Assembly: GCA_017430985.1 (NCBI GenBank)
Contig: JAFRLZ010000029.1
Location: 1 to 46,081, forward strand
Direction: 5' to 3'
Length of the DNA stretch: 46,081 bases
Source of the DNA: Oscillospiraceae bacterium
GTDB taxonomy: Bacteria; Bacillota; Clostridia; Oscillospirales; Oscillospiraceae
A program made the translations under genes and the position numbers. The notes under the pieces were generated by a model. The model saw nothing but the letters and a program-made list of their open reading frames with translations. It made no database searches and was not told the DNA's origin. This document shows, piece by piece, positions 33,665 through 43,145 of this stretch. How positions within the stretch are numbered: position 1 is the first letter of the stretch; the number at the start of each line of letters is the position of its first letter.

Positions 33665-33756
33665 TGTCATTGCGAGGAGCGAAGCGACGCGGCAATCCGC
33701 ACCAGAAGAGAGATCGGATCGCCACAGCCGGTGTTCGCACCGGCTCCGCAATGACA
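33665..33756. repeat. MITE-like palindromic repeat (TGTCATTGCG ends)
   Basis: Perfect 10-bp terminal inverted repeats TGTCATTGCG (33665-33674) and CGCAATGACA (33747-33756) bound a 92-bp element with an inner GCCGGTG-TTCG-CACCGGC hairpin. The left end continues AGGAGCGAAGCGAC, a sequence known to recur in intergenic DNA of many bacteria. Only this copy is in the window. Confidence 0.8.
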
Positions 33757-33762
33757 GAGAGA

Positions 33763-33786
33763 GGGCGACCGCGAGGATCGCCCCTG
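33763..33786. repeat. Half-copy of the GGGCGACC palindrome
   Basis: GGGCGACC, short loop, GGATCGCCCCTGC closely matches the right half of the 31986-32057 element, including the CGCCCCT end. It lies seven bases from the MITE-like repeat, suggesting repeats accumulate in this spacer. Confidence 0.6.
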
Positions 33787-33820
33787 CAGATGAAAATTCA
33801 GAACTCCGAACTCCGAATTC

Positions 33821-35083
33821 TCATTCCACCACGATCTCCTGCTGCTTGCCGGTGAGGGCGTTGATATAGAGCGTGACCTCGCGCTCCTCCGCGCCGCGGC
33901 AGCTCAGCTCCCAGCAGGGCAGGCTCCGCCCGCCCGCGCTCTGCAGCGTGACCTTGCGCACGCCCTCGAGCGTCAGTCCCGCCGGGACCCACTCCTCGGG
34001 CGTTGCCTTGCCGTCCCAACCCTCGGCGGCGGCCTCGGTGCTGAGCGCGCAGGCGTCGTAGGCGTAGATCGAGCCGTCGTCGAGCGCCACGGTGACGGTC
34101 ACGGTTTTGTCGAGATTGGCGACCTCTCCCGCGGCGGACGCATAGCGCAGCGAGAGCAGCGCGCCGCTCTGCCGGCTGTCCTCGAGGTGCAGCCCCTCGC
34201 AGCCCTGCTGCGCGAGAAAAGCCTCGGCGGCGGCGCGGCCCTCGTCCTCGCTCAATCTCGCCTCGCTGACGAGGCGCGAATCCGTCAGGGTCTCCAGCCC
34301 CGCCGCGGACACGCAGACCGTGCGCGTGCCGCTGCGGTAGCAGAGGCGGCTGGCATCGGCGTAGTCCGCCGCGGTCTCCAGTTCCTCCGGCGCGGCGGAG
34401 AGCGCGGAGGCGGCAAGCGTGCGCGCCGTCTGTTCGTCCGGCGGCGTCTCCTCGCGCGCCTCCACGGCGGTGTAGCGCCCGTCGTAACGCGGCGCTTCAA
34501 GGGGCGTGAAGTTCGCTTCGCAGTCGACGAGCTCCGCGCTGAGCCAGCGCAACTCCTCGTCCACGCCGACGTTCGCGATCTGCGCCTCGCGGCTGTCCAT
34601 CGTCAGGCGGCCTTCGTTGACGCCCGTCTGCATCCGGCGCACGGCGACGGCGAGCTCCGAGGCCGTGTCGGACATGGCGGCGAGATCCCGCCGCTGCTCG
34701 TCGGTGAAGCCCCGCTCGGCCGCTTCGCGGCAGAGCGTGTAGGCATAATCCCCCACCAGGCCGAGGAAGCCGCGGATCTGCTCGAGCTCCACGGTGGAAA
34801 AGGGCAGCGCGGACATGGCCGTCTCCGCCGTGCGCGCGTCGGCGCAGATCTCGGCGCAGACCTTGCCGCACATGCCGCCGTCGGCGGCGTAGAGGCTCTT
34901 TTCCAGCGAGCGGCTGAGGCGGTCGATGCCGCCGACGGTCTCCTCAAAGGCGCGGGCGGCGTCGTAGCCGGTCTGGCGGCGGTAGATCCGCAGATGCCCG
35001 TAGCATACGGCGGAGAAGATCGACAGCGCGACGAGCGCCGCGCCGGTATAGCTTGCGATCAGGACCCTGGCTTTTCGTGACAT
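33821..35083 (-). CDS. ypeB: Germination protein YpeB family
   Basis: 420 residues. MSRKARVLIASYTGAALVALSIFSAVCYG gives an N-terminal membrane anchor (split for length). A helical N-domain follows with DRLSRSLEKSLYA and DTASELAVAVRRMQTGV, then LTMDSREAQIANVG. The C-terminal half has PepSY-like repeats (LTDSRLVSEARLSEDEGRAAAEAFL; GLTLEGVRKVTLQ; EVTLYINALTGKQQEIVVE). YpeB stabilises and partners the cortex-lytic enzyme SleB in spores, so its presence suggests sporulation. SleB is usually the upstream neighbour but here it is gltX. MSRKARV is chosen as start, with AGAGGTG seven bases before it; this RBS lies inside the gltX terminator hairpin. Confidence 0.88.
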   Translation of the reverse strand: MSRKARVLIASYTGAALVALSIFSAVCYGHLRIYRRQTGYDAARAFEETVGGIDRLSRSLEKSLYAADGGMCGKVCAEICADARTAETAMSALPFSTVELEQIRGFLGLVGDYAYTLCREAAERGFTDEQRRDLAAMSDTASELAVAVRRMQTGVNEGRLTMDSREAQIANVGVDEELRWLSAELVDCEANFTPLEAPRYDGRYTAVEAREETPPDEQTARTLAASALSAAPEELETAADYADASRLCYRSGTRTVCVSAAGLETLTDSRLVSEARLSEDEGRAAAEAFLAQQGCEGLHLEDSRQSGALLSLRYASAAGEVANLDKTVTVTVALDDGSIYAYDACALSTEAAAEGWDGKATPEEWVPAGLTLEGVRKVTLQSAGGRSLPCWELSCRGAEEREVTLYINALTGKQQEIVVE

Positions 35084-35085
35084 AT

Positions 35086-35122
35086 AAAAACACCTCTTTG
35101 TGGGTATCATTCCACAAAGAGG
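35086..35122 (-). terminator. gltX terminator overlapping the ypeB RBS
   Basis: CCTCTTTGTGG (35093-35103) and CCACAAAGAGG (35112-35122) form an 11-bp stem, followed on the minus strand by GTTTTT. The ypeB Shine-Dalgarno AGAGGTG is part of the 3' arm (35091-35097). Confidence 0.8.
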
Positions 35123-35140
35123 CGCATTTATTTATCGTCG

Positions 35141-36616
<1,476 letters not shown>

Positions 36617-36654
36617 ATCGAAAACCTCCAAAGGTCGTTTTTCAAAGCTTATCT

Positions 36655-36683
36655 ATTGTATTTTGCATTTCCCCTGTTGTCAA
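36655..36683 (-). promoter_or_regulatory. gltX promoter
   Basis: Minus strand: -35 TTGACA (36678-36683), 17-bp spacer, -10 TACAAT (36655-36660). The -35 overlaps the trpS -35 on the other strand. Confidence 0.87.
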
Positions 36684-36705
36684 GACGAACTTGTTTTGGT
36701 AGAAT
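36677..36705 (+). promoter_or_regulatory. trpS promoter
   Basis: -35 TTGTCA (36677-36682), 17-bp spacer, -10 TAGAAT (36700-36705). The heptamer TTGTCAA at 36677-36683 supplies both divergent -35 boxes. Confidence 0.85.
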
Positions 36706-36744
36706 ATGAGATCGTGAAAGCACTCCCGAAAAGAGGTCGAAGAT

Positions 36745-37764
36745 ATGGATACCGTTCCCGAAAAGAAAAAAGTCATGCTCTCGGGCATCAAGCCCACCGG
36801 CGATCTGACCCTGGGCTCCTATCTCGGCGCAGTCAAGAACTGGGTCGAGCGCGCCGAGCTGTACGACAACTACTATTTCATGGCCGATCTGCACGCGCTG
36901 ACCACGCGCAACAACCCCGCCGAGCTGCGGCGGCGCACGCTGGAGCAGCTGGCGCAGTATGTGGCCTGCGGCCTCGCCCCGGAGAAGAACACGCTCTTCA
37001 TCCAGAGCCAGGTCCATCAGCACGCCGAGCTCGGCTGGGTGCTCAACTGCTACACCATGTTCGGCGAGCTCAGCCGCATGACGCAGTTCAAGGACAAGAG
37101 CGCCAAGAACGCCGACAACATCAACGGCGGGCTCTTCACCTATCCCTCGCTGATGGCGGCGGACATCCTGCTCTACCAGCCGGACTATGTGCCCGTTGGC
37201 GACGATCAGAAGCAGCACGTCGAGCTCACGCGCGACGTGGCGCAGCGCTTCAACAACCTCTACGGCGAGACCTTCAAGGTGCCCGAGCCCTTCATCCCGA
37301 AGGTGGGCGCGCGCGTGATGGATCTGCTCGATCCGCGCAGCAAAATGTCCAAGTCCGACGAGATCGGCAACGGCCGCATCCTGCTCATGGAGGCCCCCGA
37401 AGATATCATGCGCAAGTTCAAGCGCGCTGTCACGGACTCCGACACCGAGCGCTGCGTCCGCTATGACCCGGAGAACAAGCCCGGCGTGTCGAACCTCATG
37501 AGCATCTACGCCGCCGTGACCGGCAAGAGCTTCGACGAGATCGAGGCGGAGTTCGACGGCAAGGGCTACGGCGTCTTCAAGCCCGCCGTGGGCGAGGCCG
37601 TCGTCGAGACTCTGCGCCCCATCCGCGAGGAGGCCGCGCGCATCATGAAGGACAAGGCCTACCTCGAAAACCTCTGCCGCGAGGGCGCGCAGCGCGCCTC
37701 CTACATCGCGGAAAAGACGCTCCGCAAGGTCTACCGCAAGGTCGGCCTCGTCGGGCGCGTCTGA
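36745..37764 (+). CDS. trpS: Tryptophanyl-tRNA synthetase
   Basis: 339 residues, full length. SGIKPTGDLTLGSYLGAVKNW (split at TLGS, the HIGH equivalent) starts the class I core, VPVGDDQKQHVELTRDVAQRFN binds tryptophan and tRNA end elements, and RSKMSKSDE is the KMSKS loop. It charges tRNA-Trp. No T-box leader is present: the promoter to ATG distance is about 40 bp, so tryptophan control through a T-box is excluded at this locus. The TagO-like gene follows 53 bp later without a clear terminator. Confidence 0.97.
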   Translation: MDTVPEKKKVMLSGIKPTGDLTLGSYLGAVKNWVERAELYDNYYFMADLHALTTRNNPAELRRRTLEQLAQYVACGLAPEKNTLFIQSQVHQHAELGWVLNCYTMFGELSRMTQFKDKSAKNADNINGGLFTYPSLMAADILLYQPDYVPVGDDQKQHVELTRDVAQRFNNLYGETFKVPEPFIPKVGARVMDLLDPRSKMSKSDEIGNGRILLMEAPEDIMRKFKRAVTDSDTERCVRYDPENKPGVSNLMSIYAAVTGKSFDEIEAEFDGKGYGVFKPAVGEAVVETLRPIREEAARIMKDKAYLENLCREGAQRASYIAEKTLRKVYRKVGLVGRV

Positions 37765-37817
37765 AACGCCCTGCCTCCCGCTCAAGCCGTACATATCCCC
37801 GGGCAGGAGGCCAACGC

Positions 37818-38879
37818 ATGCTCCAAACGCTCCCCGACTGGCTCCGCATGGCGGCGGCGACGCTGCTCGCCTGTGCCGTCTGTTATCGTCTCACGCCCGC
37901 CGTCAAGATCCTCGCCGAAACGCTCGGCGCCGTGGATCAGCCCGGCGGGCGCCGTATTCACGACCATCCGATCCCCCGCATGGGCGGGCTTGCGATCTGC
38001 CTGGCTTTTCTGAGCGCCGCGCTGCTCCTGGCCCGGCTGTCGCGCGCCGTCGTCGGAACGCTCCTCGGCGCGCTCATCATCGCGCTCATGGGCGCGGCGG
38101 ACGATCTCGTGCAGCTCTCTCCCCGGAAGAAGCTCGCCGTGCAGTGCGCCGCGGCGCTGACCGCCATGGCCTGCGGCGTGCGGATCGAGTTCATCTCCAC
38201 TCCGGCCGGCGCTGAGCCTTTTCTCGCGCTGGGGAAGCTCTCCGGTCCCCTGACGCTGCTGTGGCTCGTCGGCTGCACCAATGCCGTCAACCTCATCGAC
38301 GGGCTGGACGGGCTGGCCGCCGGAGTCTCCGCCATCAGCTCGCTGACGCTGTTCGAAGCGGCGCTCCTGGCCGGTCAGCCAAACGCCGCGCTGCTCCTGG
38401 CCGCGCTCACCGGGGCCTGTCTCGGCTTTTTGCCTTACAACTTCCACCCCGCCGTGATCTTCATGGGCGACCTCGGCTCGCAGTTTCTGGGCTTCGTGCT
38501 CGCCTGCGTGTCGGTCATCGGCGCCTTCAAGCTGCAGACGGCGCTGACCTTCGCCGTGCCGGTGCTCTCGCTCGCCCTGCCGCTGGCGGACACCGTCTGC
38601 TCCTTTTTCCGGCGGCTGCTGCACGGGCAGAGCCCCTTTCACGCTGACCGGGGGCATTTCCACCACCGCCTGCTCGCGCTCGGCTTCAGTCAGAAGCAGG
38701 CCGCGGCCGTGCTCTACGCCGCCTCCGCCCTGTCAGGGCTCGCGGCGCTGTGCCTGGCCGACCGGCACCGCGGCGTACGTCTCGCCTGCCTGCTGCTCGG
38801 CTGGGCCATCGTGTTCTGTCTCGACCGCTTTGTGCTGCGCCGCACCCACCGACGCCCAAAGGGCGAAAAAGGCGGCTGA
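37818..38879 (+). CDS. TagO/WecA-type undecaprenyl-phosphate sugar-1-phosphate transferase
   Basis: 353 residues with about ten transmembrane helices. The family motifs are in order: RRIHDHPIPRMGGLAI, GAADDLVQLSPRKKL (Asp pair), NAVNLIDGLDGLAAG (catalytic Asp), and HADRGHFHHRLLALG (the HxxRGHxHH-type loop of WecA/TagO, not MraY). It moves a sugar-1-phosphate, usually GlcNAc-1-P, from a UDP-sugar to undecaprenyl phosphate on the inner face of the membrane, starting a wall polymer or exopolysaccharide. RBS AGGAGG precedes the ATG. The neighbouring surface operon suggests where the polymer might go, but a direct link is inference. Confidence 0.92.
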   Translation: MLQTLPDWLRMAAATLLACAVCYRLTPAVKILAETLGAVDQPGGRRIHDHPIPRMGGLAICLAFLSAALLLARLSRAVVGTLLGALIIALMGAADDLVQLSPRKKLAVQCAAALTAMACGVRIEFISTPAGAEPFLALGKLSGPLTLLWLVGCTNAVNLIDGLDGLAAGVSAISSLTLFEAALLAGQPNAALLLAALTGACLGFLPYNFHPAVIFMGDLGSQFLGFVLACVSVIGAFKLQTALTFAVPVLSLALPLADTVCSFFRRLLHGQSPFHADRGHFHHRLLALGFSQKQAAAVLYAASALSGLAALCLADRHRGVRLACLLLGWAIVFCLDRFVLRRTHRRPKGEKGG

Positions 38880-38883
38880 CGGA

Positions 38884-38912
38884 TTGACAAAACCGGCGCG
38901 TCACTTTATTAT
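38884..38912 (+). promoter_or_regulatory. Promoter of the transglutaminase/MBOAT operon
   Basis: -35 TTGACA (38884-38889), 17-bp spacer, -10 TATTAT (38907-38912), just after the TagO-like stop codon. Confidence 0.78.
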
Positions 38913-38934
38913 AACTTATATCTTCGACTATTCT

Positions 38935-38960
38935 CCCGCGCCGCGGCGAAGCGGCGCGGG
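38935..38960 (+). other. GC hairpin in the 5' leader of the surface operon
   Basis: CCCGCGCCGC (38935-38944), loop GGCGAA, GCGGCGCGGG (38951-38960), then GTCTTTG. It lies between the promoter and the first gene. It could end TagO transcripts, act as a weak attenuator, or protect the leader. A second GC-rich fold (CCGGG...CCCGG) lies at about 38978-39001, close to the RBS. Confidence 0.6.
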
Positions 38961-39017
38961 GTCTTTGTAAAAAAGCTCCGGGTCGCCGTCGGCGGGCCCG
39001 GGAGAGGTCTTCGTGAC

Positions 39018-40283
39018 ATGAGAAAGAAAACGATACGCTTCCCCGCCCTGTTGCTGCTGCCGCTGGCGGCGGCGCTGGCGCTGTTCGCCCTGCCGCGCCT
39101 TTTCCCGCGCAGCGTGGCGGCGCCCGCGCACGCCCTGCGCGCGACGGAGAGCGGGGAGCTCGGCTATTATATCGACGGCGTATTGCAGACGGACTACACC
39201 GGCATCGTGCAGGACAGTGAAAACGAGCGCTGGTATTATGCCGTCGGCGGACTGGTGGACCGCACCTACACGGGCTTTGCGGCCAACGCGCACGGCTGGT
39301 GGTACGTGGAGAACGGAGCCGTCGATTTCTCCCGCTGCGCGCTGGTCCGCGGCGTCGTGGACGGTGAGGAGGACGACTGGTATGTCCTCGGCGGCCAGGC
39401 GAAGACAGACTACTCCGGTCTGAGCGTGCTCCCCTCCGGAGAACAGTATGTGATCCGCGACGGCCGCCTGGACCACGGCTACACGGGCTTTCTGCGCAAC
39501 GCGGACGGCTGGTGGTACGCCGAAGAGGGCCGCGTCAGCGACGACGCCGAGGGTCTGATCGAGGGCTCGGTCAACGGGACGGACGGACTCTGGTACGTCA
39601 GCGGCGGCAAGGTGCAGCTCGATTACCGCGGCCTGCTCGCGCTGCCGGAGGCGATCTGGTGCGTCAACGGCGGCCGGGCCGAGACGGAGAAGACCGGCAT
39701 CTTCTTCTCCGGAGAGGAGGCCTGGCTCTGCCGCGGCGGGCAGGTGGACGCGGCGGCGCGCTGCGCCTGGTCTGAGGACGAGACGGGCGACTGGATCGTG
39801 ATCGCCGGCCGGGCCCAGCCCGTGCGCAGCGAGGAGGAGCAGACGCTCTTCCGGGCCATGCGGATGCTCGAGGGCCTCGTGACGGAGGGCATGAGCCCCT
39901 ATGAGCAGCTGCAGGTCTGCTTCGAGGCGGTCAAGTCCTCCCGCGAGTGCTCGCCTCGCTATCCCCACGTGTGCGACATGACCTGGCCCGTCGTCTACGC
40001 CAACGATATCTTCGTCGACGGCGCCGGGAACTGCTTCAGCTTTGCCGCGGCCTTCGCCTATCTTGCCAAGGCCATCGGCTACGAGGAGGTCTACGCCTGC
40101 AACAGCGGCGGACACGGCTGGGCGGAGATCGACGGACTGATCTTCGACCCGGAGTGGTCCCGGCACCGGCCGAACTACAATCTCTTCGGGCTGTCTTATG
40201 ATACGGCTCTGGGCGCGAGCTACCGAAAAGCCATGATCCCCAGCAGCGCAGCCGGCAAGGAATGGATGCGCGTAAAGATCTGA
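39018..40283 (+). CDS. Exported transglutaminase-like protein with Trp/Tyr/Gly wall-binding-type repeats
   Basis: 421 residues. A signal peptide or anchor (1-35) is followed by about ten repeats of roughly 20 residues (about 45-265) such as DYTGIVQDSENERWYYAVGG and TGFAANAHGWWYVENG, resembling the cell-wall/choline-binding or KxYxGW-type glucan-binding repeats. A C-terminal transglutaminase-like domain has the triad C339 (GAGNCFSFAAAF), H366 (GGHGWAEID) and D377 (IFDPEW). It may cleave or crosslink peptides or amides at the surface. RBS GAGAGG precedes the ATG. It heads an operon with the MBOAT and SGNH proteins. The exact reaction is unknown; transglutaminase-fold proteins include proteases. 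Confidence 0.87.
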   Translation: MRKKTIRFPALLLLPLAAALALFALPRLFPRSVAAPAHALRATESGELGYYIDGVLQTDYTGIVQDSENERWYYAVGGLVDRTYTGFAANAHGWWYVENGAVDFSRCALVRGVVDGEEDDWYVLGGQAKTDYSGLSVLPSGEQYVIRDGRLDHGYTGFLRNADGWWYAEEGRVSDDAEGLIEGSVNGTDGLWYVSGGKVQLDYRGLLALPEAIWCVNGGRAETEKTGIFFSGEEAWLCRGGQVDAAARCAWSEDETGDWIVIAGRAQPVRSEEEQTLFRAMRMLEGLVTEGMSPYEQLQVCFEAVKSSRECSPRYPHVCDMTWPVVYANDIFVDGAGNCFSFAAAFAYLAKAIGYEEVYACNSGGHGWAEIDGLIFDPEWSRHRPNYNLFGLSYDTALGASYRKAMIPSSAAGKEWMRVKI

Positions 40284-40317
40284 CCCACCACTTTTTTTAC
40301 TTGTTTCGAGGCCGCAT

Positions 40318-41736
40318 ATGACTTTCAGCTCTCTTGTTTTCATCTGCATTTTTCTGCCGATCGTCTATCTGCTGCATACGCTGCTCCCCTCGATCCGGCT
40401 GCGCAACGCGCTGCTGATCGCGGCGAGCCTGGTCTTCTACGCCTTCGGAGAGCCGGTATATGTGCTGCTGATGCTCGTGAGCGCGACCGTCAACTATTTC
40501 TGCGCGCTCGCCATGGGCCGACGGGCGAACAAGGCGGCGCTGCTGACGGCCGTGATCGTCAACATCGGCTTTCTGTTCCTGTTCAAATACACGGGCTTTC
40601 TCGTCGAAAACCTGAACCGTCTGCTGCGGCTGTCGCTTCCCGTGCCGCAGATCCCGCTGCCGATCGGCATCTCCTTCTTCACCTTCCAGGCGCTGTCCTA
40701 TGTGATCGACGTCTACCGCGGCGACGCCCAGGTGCAGCGCAGCTTCCCGAAGCTGCTGTTATACATCTCCTTCTTCCCGCAGCTCATCGCCGGCCCCATC
40801 GTCAAATACCGCGACGTGGCCGAGCAGATCGAGGACCGCGATCCGACGCTCAAGCAGACGGCCCTCGGTCTGCGCCGTTTCCTTTTCGGCCTGGCCAAAA
40901 AGGTGCTCGTCGCCAACGCCATGGCCGTGACGGCGGACGCGCTCTTCAACGCGCCGCTCTCTCAGCTCGACACGCTTTCGGCCTGGCTGGGCGGCGCGGC
41001 CTACACGCTGCAGATCTATTTCGACTTCAGCGCCTACAGCGACATGGCCATCGGCCTGGGCCGGATGTTCGGCTTCCGCTTCCGCGAGAACTTCAACTTC
41101 CCCTACGGCGCGGTGACGATCAAGGAGTTCTGGCGCCGCTGGCACATCTCGCTGTCCTCCTGGTTCAAGGACTATGTGTACATCCCGCTGGGCGGCAACC
41201 GCAGGGGCAGGCTGCGCACGGCGCTCAACAAGCTGATCGTCTTTTTCCTCACCGGCCTCTGGCACGGCGCCAACTGGACCTTCGTGGTCTGGGGTCTGTT
41301 CCACGGCTTCTTCAGCTTCCTTGAGGAATTCATCCCGGCCATCCGAAAGCTCCCGCGCTTCCTCGGACATATCTACACGATGCTCGTCGTCACCGTGGGC
41401 TTCGTGATCTTCCGCTCCGAGTCCATCGGCTATGCGATCGCCTATCTGCAGCGCATGTTCGTCTGGCGGCAGCCGGTGCTCGCGACCATGTCGCTGACGC
41501 TGCAGCAGCTCACGCCCTATTTCCTGGTGATGCTGCTGGCGGCCGTCCTGTTCTGCGCGCCGCTCGGCCCGCTGGTGCGCCGTCTCCGGGCGGCCTCCCG
41601 CCGCCGCCTTGCCTCCGGCAGCCGTGAGGCCGCCGTGCAGCGCGAGCTCTACGCCGTGTCCTTCGTGCTGCTGCTCTGGTGCCTGATCCGCCTTTCGGGC
41701 GGCTCCTACAATCCCTTTATCTACTTCCGCTTCTGA
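40318..41736 (+). CDS. MBOAT-family O-acyltransferase (AlgI/DltB-like)
   Basis: 472 residues with about eleven transmembrane helices. Conserved parts are FYAFGEPVYVLLML, LPIGISFFTFQALSYVIDVYRG, SFFPQLIAGPIVKY, RRWHISLSSWFKDYVYIPLGG and the catalytic-histidine motif GLWHGANWTF (H316). AlgI-type proteins pass an acyl group, usually acetate, across the membrane to a partner that acylates a polysaccharide. The partner here is the SGNH protein 14 bp downstream. The gene starts 34 bp after the transglutaminase gene, RBS GAGG. The acyl donor and polymer are unknown. Confidence 0.95.
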   Translation: MTFSSLVFICIFLPIVYLLHTLLPSIRLRNALLIAASLVFYAFGEPVYVLLMLVSATVNYFCALAMGRRANKAALLTAVIVNIGFLFLFKYTGFLVENLNRLLRLSLPVPQIPLPIGISFFTFQALSYVIDVYRGDAQVQRSFPKLLLYISFFPQLIAGPIVKYRDVAEQIEDRDPTLKQTALGLRRFLFGLAKKVLVANAMAVTADALFNAPLSQLDTLSAWLGGAAYTLQIYFDFSAYSDMAIGLGRMFGFRFRENFNFPYGAVTIKEFWRRWHISLSSWFKDYVYIPLGGNRRGRLRTALNKLIVFFLTGLWHGANWTFVVWGLFHGFFSFLEEFIPAIRKLPRFLGHIYTMLVVTVGFVIFRSESIGYAIAYLQRMFVWRQPVLATMSLTLQQLTPYFLVMLLAAVLFCAPLGPLVRRLRAASRRRLASGSREAAVQRELYAVSFVLLLWCLIRLSGGSYNPFIYFRF

Positions 41737-41750
41737 TCGGGGGGATAGCC

Positions 41751-43145
41751 GTGAAAAAATTCTATATCGTTTTCATCGTCTGCTGCCTCCTCGTCTGCGC
41801 GATCCCGCTGGCCGCCATGACCGTGCGGCCGACCACGCAGAGCACGGAAAACCGGACGCTCTCGGCTTTTCCCTCCGCCGTCGGCAAAGAGGGGAAGCTC
41901 AACCTGGACTTCTTCCGGGAGTTCGAGACCTGGTTCAGCGAGCACTTCGCCTTCCGCAACGAGCTCGTGTACGCCGACTCGATGATCCAGTCCGGGCTCT
42001 TTCACAGCTCCTCCTCGGAGCGCGTGATCGTCGGCAGCGAGGATTGGCTCTACTACGCCTCGACGCTGCCGGACTATCTCGGCTCCGAGCGGCTGTCGGA
42101 ACGCGAGCTCTATAACGCCGCGCACAACCTCGCGCTGACGGACGCCTTCGTCCGCCGCGCCGGAGGCGAGCTGCTGATCGCCGTGCCGCCCAACAAAAAT
42201 ACGCTGTACGGCGAGCACATGCCCTATTACGACTCGCTGATCGTCGATCCGATGCATTCGATGGACGCGCTCGCGCCGCTGCTGCGCGAACAGGGCCTGC
42301 GCTACGCCGATCTGGCGGAGCTCTTCCGCGCCGAGGACGAGACGCTCTATCTCAAGCGCGACTCGCACTGGAACAACCGCGGGGCTCTGCTGGCCTACGA
42401 CCGGATGATGGATACGCTGGGCCTCCCGCACGAGGACTATCAGGATGCCGCCGCCACGCGCGGCTTCGACCAGCAGGGCGATCTGAGCCGCATGCTCTAC
42501 ACCCTCTACGGCGAGCCGGGGCCGGACTACCACTACGAGGGCCTGCAGCCCTACGCACGGCTGGACAGCGGAGAGGCGCCGGACGATCCCTGGATCGAGA
42601 CCGAGGGCGCGGAGGGCCGCGGCACGCTGCTGATGTTCCGCGATTCCTTCGGCAACACCCTGCTCCCCTTCTTCGCCGGCGCCTTCGAGCACGCCTGGTT
42701 CACGCGCGAGGCCCCCTATGGGCTGGAGTCGCTGATGGCCGCGCATCAGCCGGACGTGGTGATCCTGGAAAAGGTCGAGCGCAACCTGCGGGACTTCATC
42801 CGTGAGCCGCCCATTTTCTCCGCTCTTGAGGAAAAGCCGGTGCGGAACGCCGCGGACAGTCCGGCCGCCTGCAGCGTCCGGCGCGAGACTTCGGTCAACG
42901 ACCCCGGCTACGTCATCCTGCGCGGAGAGCTCGCCCCCGAGGCGCTCGGCGTGCGCAGCGACATCCTCGTCGAGGTGAACGGCCGCGTCTATCAGGCCTT
43001 CCATATCGATGAAAACGGCTTCCTGCTCTATCTCCGCCGCGAGCTCCTTTCCGGCAGCTCCGCGGCGCTGCGCGTGCTGACGCGCGACGGCGGAGAGCTC
43101 CGCTGCGTGTGGAGCGGGCAGCTCGGAGAGGAGGCGGGCGCATGA
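41751..43145 (+). CDS. AlgX/AlgJ-like SGNH (DHHW family) acetylation partner
   Basis: 464 residues. An N-terminal helix (KKFYIVFIVCCLLVCAIPLAA, residues 2 onward, a signal anchor) places it outside. VRPTTQSTENRTLSAFP and FEDWF-like FETWFSEHFAFRNEL match the DHHW group. LYLKRDSHWNNRGALLAY supplies D204 and H206, and MFRDSFGNTLLPFF supplies S299, the expected SGNH triad. It should acetylate a polysaccharide with acetate passed by the MBOAT protein. The start is GTG at 41751 with GGGGGGAT upstream. Its ATGA overlap with the next gene couples them. A short tail (about 390-464) is not assigned. Confidence 0.88.
   Translation: MKKFYIVFIVCCLLVCAIPLAAMTVRPTTQSTENRTLSAFPSAVGKEGKLNLDFFREFETWFSEHFAFRNELVYADSMIQSGLFHSSSSERVIVGSEDWLYYASTLPDYLGSERLSERELYNAAHNLALTDAFVRRAGGELLIAVPPNKNTLYGEHMPYYDSLIVDPMHSMDALAPLLREQGLRYADLAELFRAEDETLYLKRDSHWNNRGALLAYDRMMDTLGLPHEDYQDAAATRGFDQQGDLSRMLYTLYGEPGPDYHYEGLQPYARLDSGEAPDDPWIETEGAEGRGTLLMFRDSFGNTLLPFFAGAFEHAWFTREAPYGLESLMAAHQPDVVILEKVERNLRDFIREPPIFSALEEKPVRNAADSPAACSVRRETSVNDPGYVILRGELAPEALGVRSDILVEVNGRVYQAFHIDENGFLLYLRRELLSGSSAALRVLTRDGGELRCVWSGQLGEEAGA

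Noticed and set aside
33578-33751. N-terminal extension of GalT into the upstream repeat
   Set aside because: The extra frame lies in MITE-like DNA, has no GalT similarity, and the internal ATG at 33577 has a good RBS.
36617-36744. A T-box or other tRNA-sensing leader before gltX or trpS
   Set aside because: Both leaders are only about 35-45 nt from promoter to start, far too short for a T-box.
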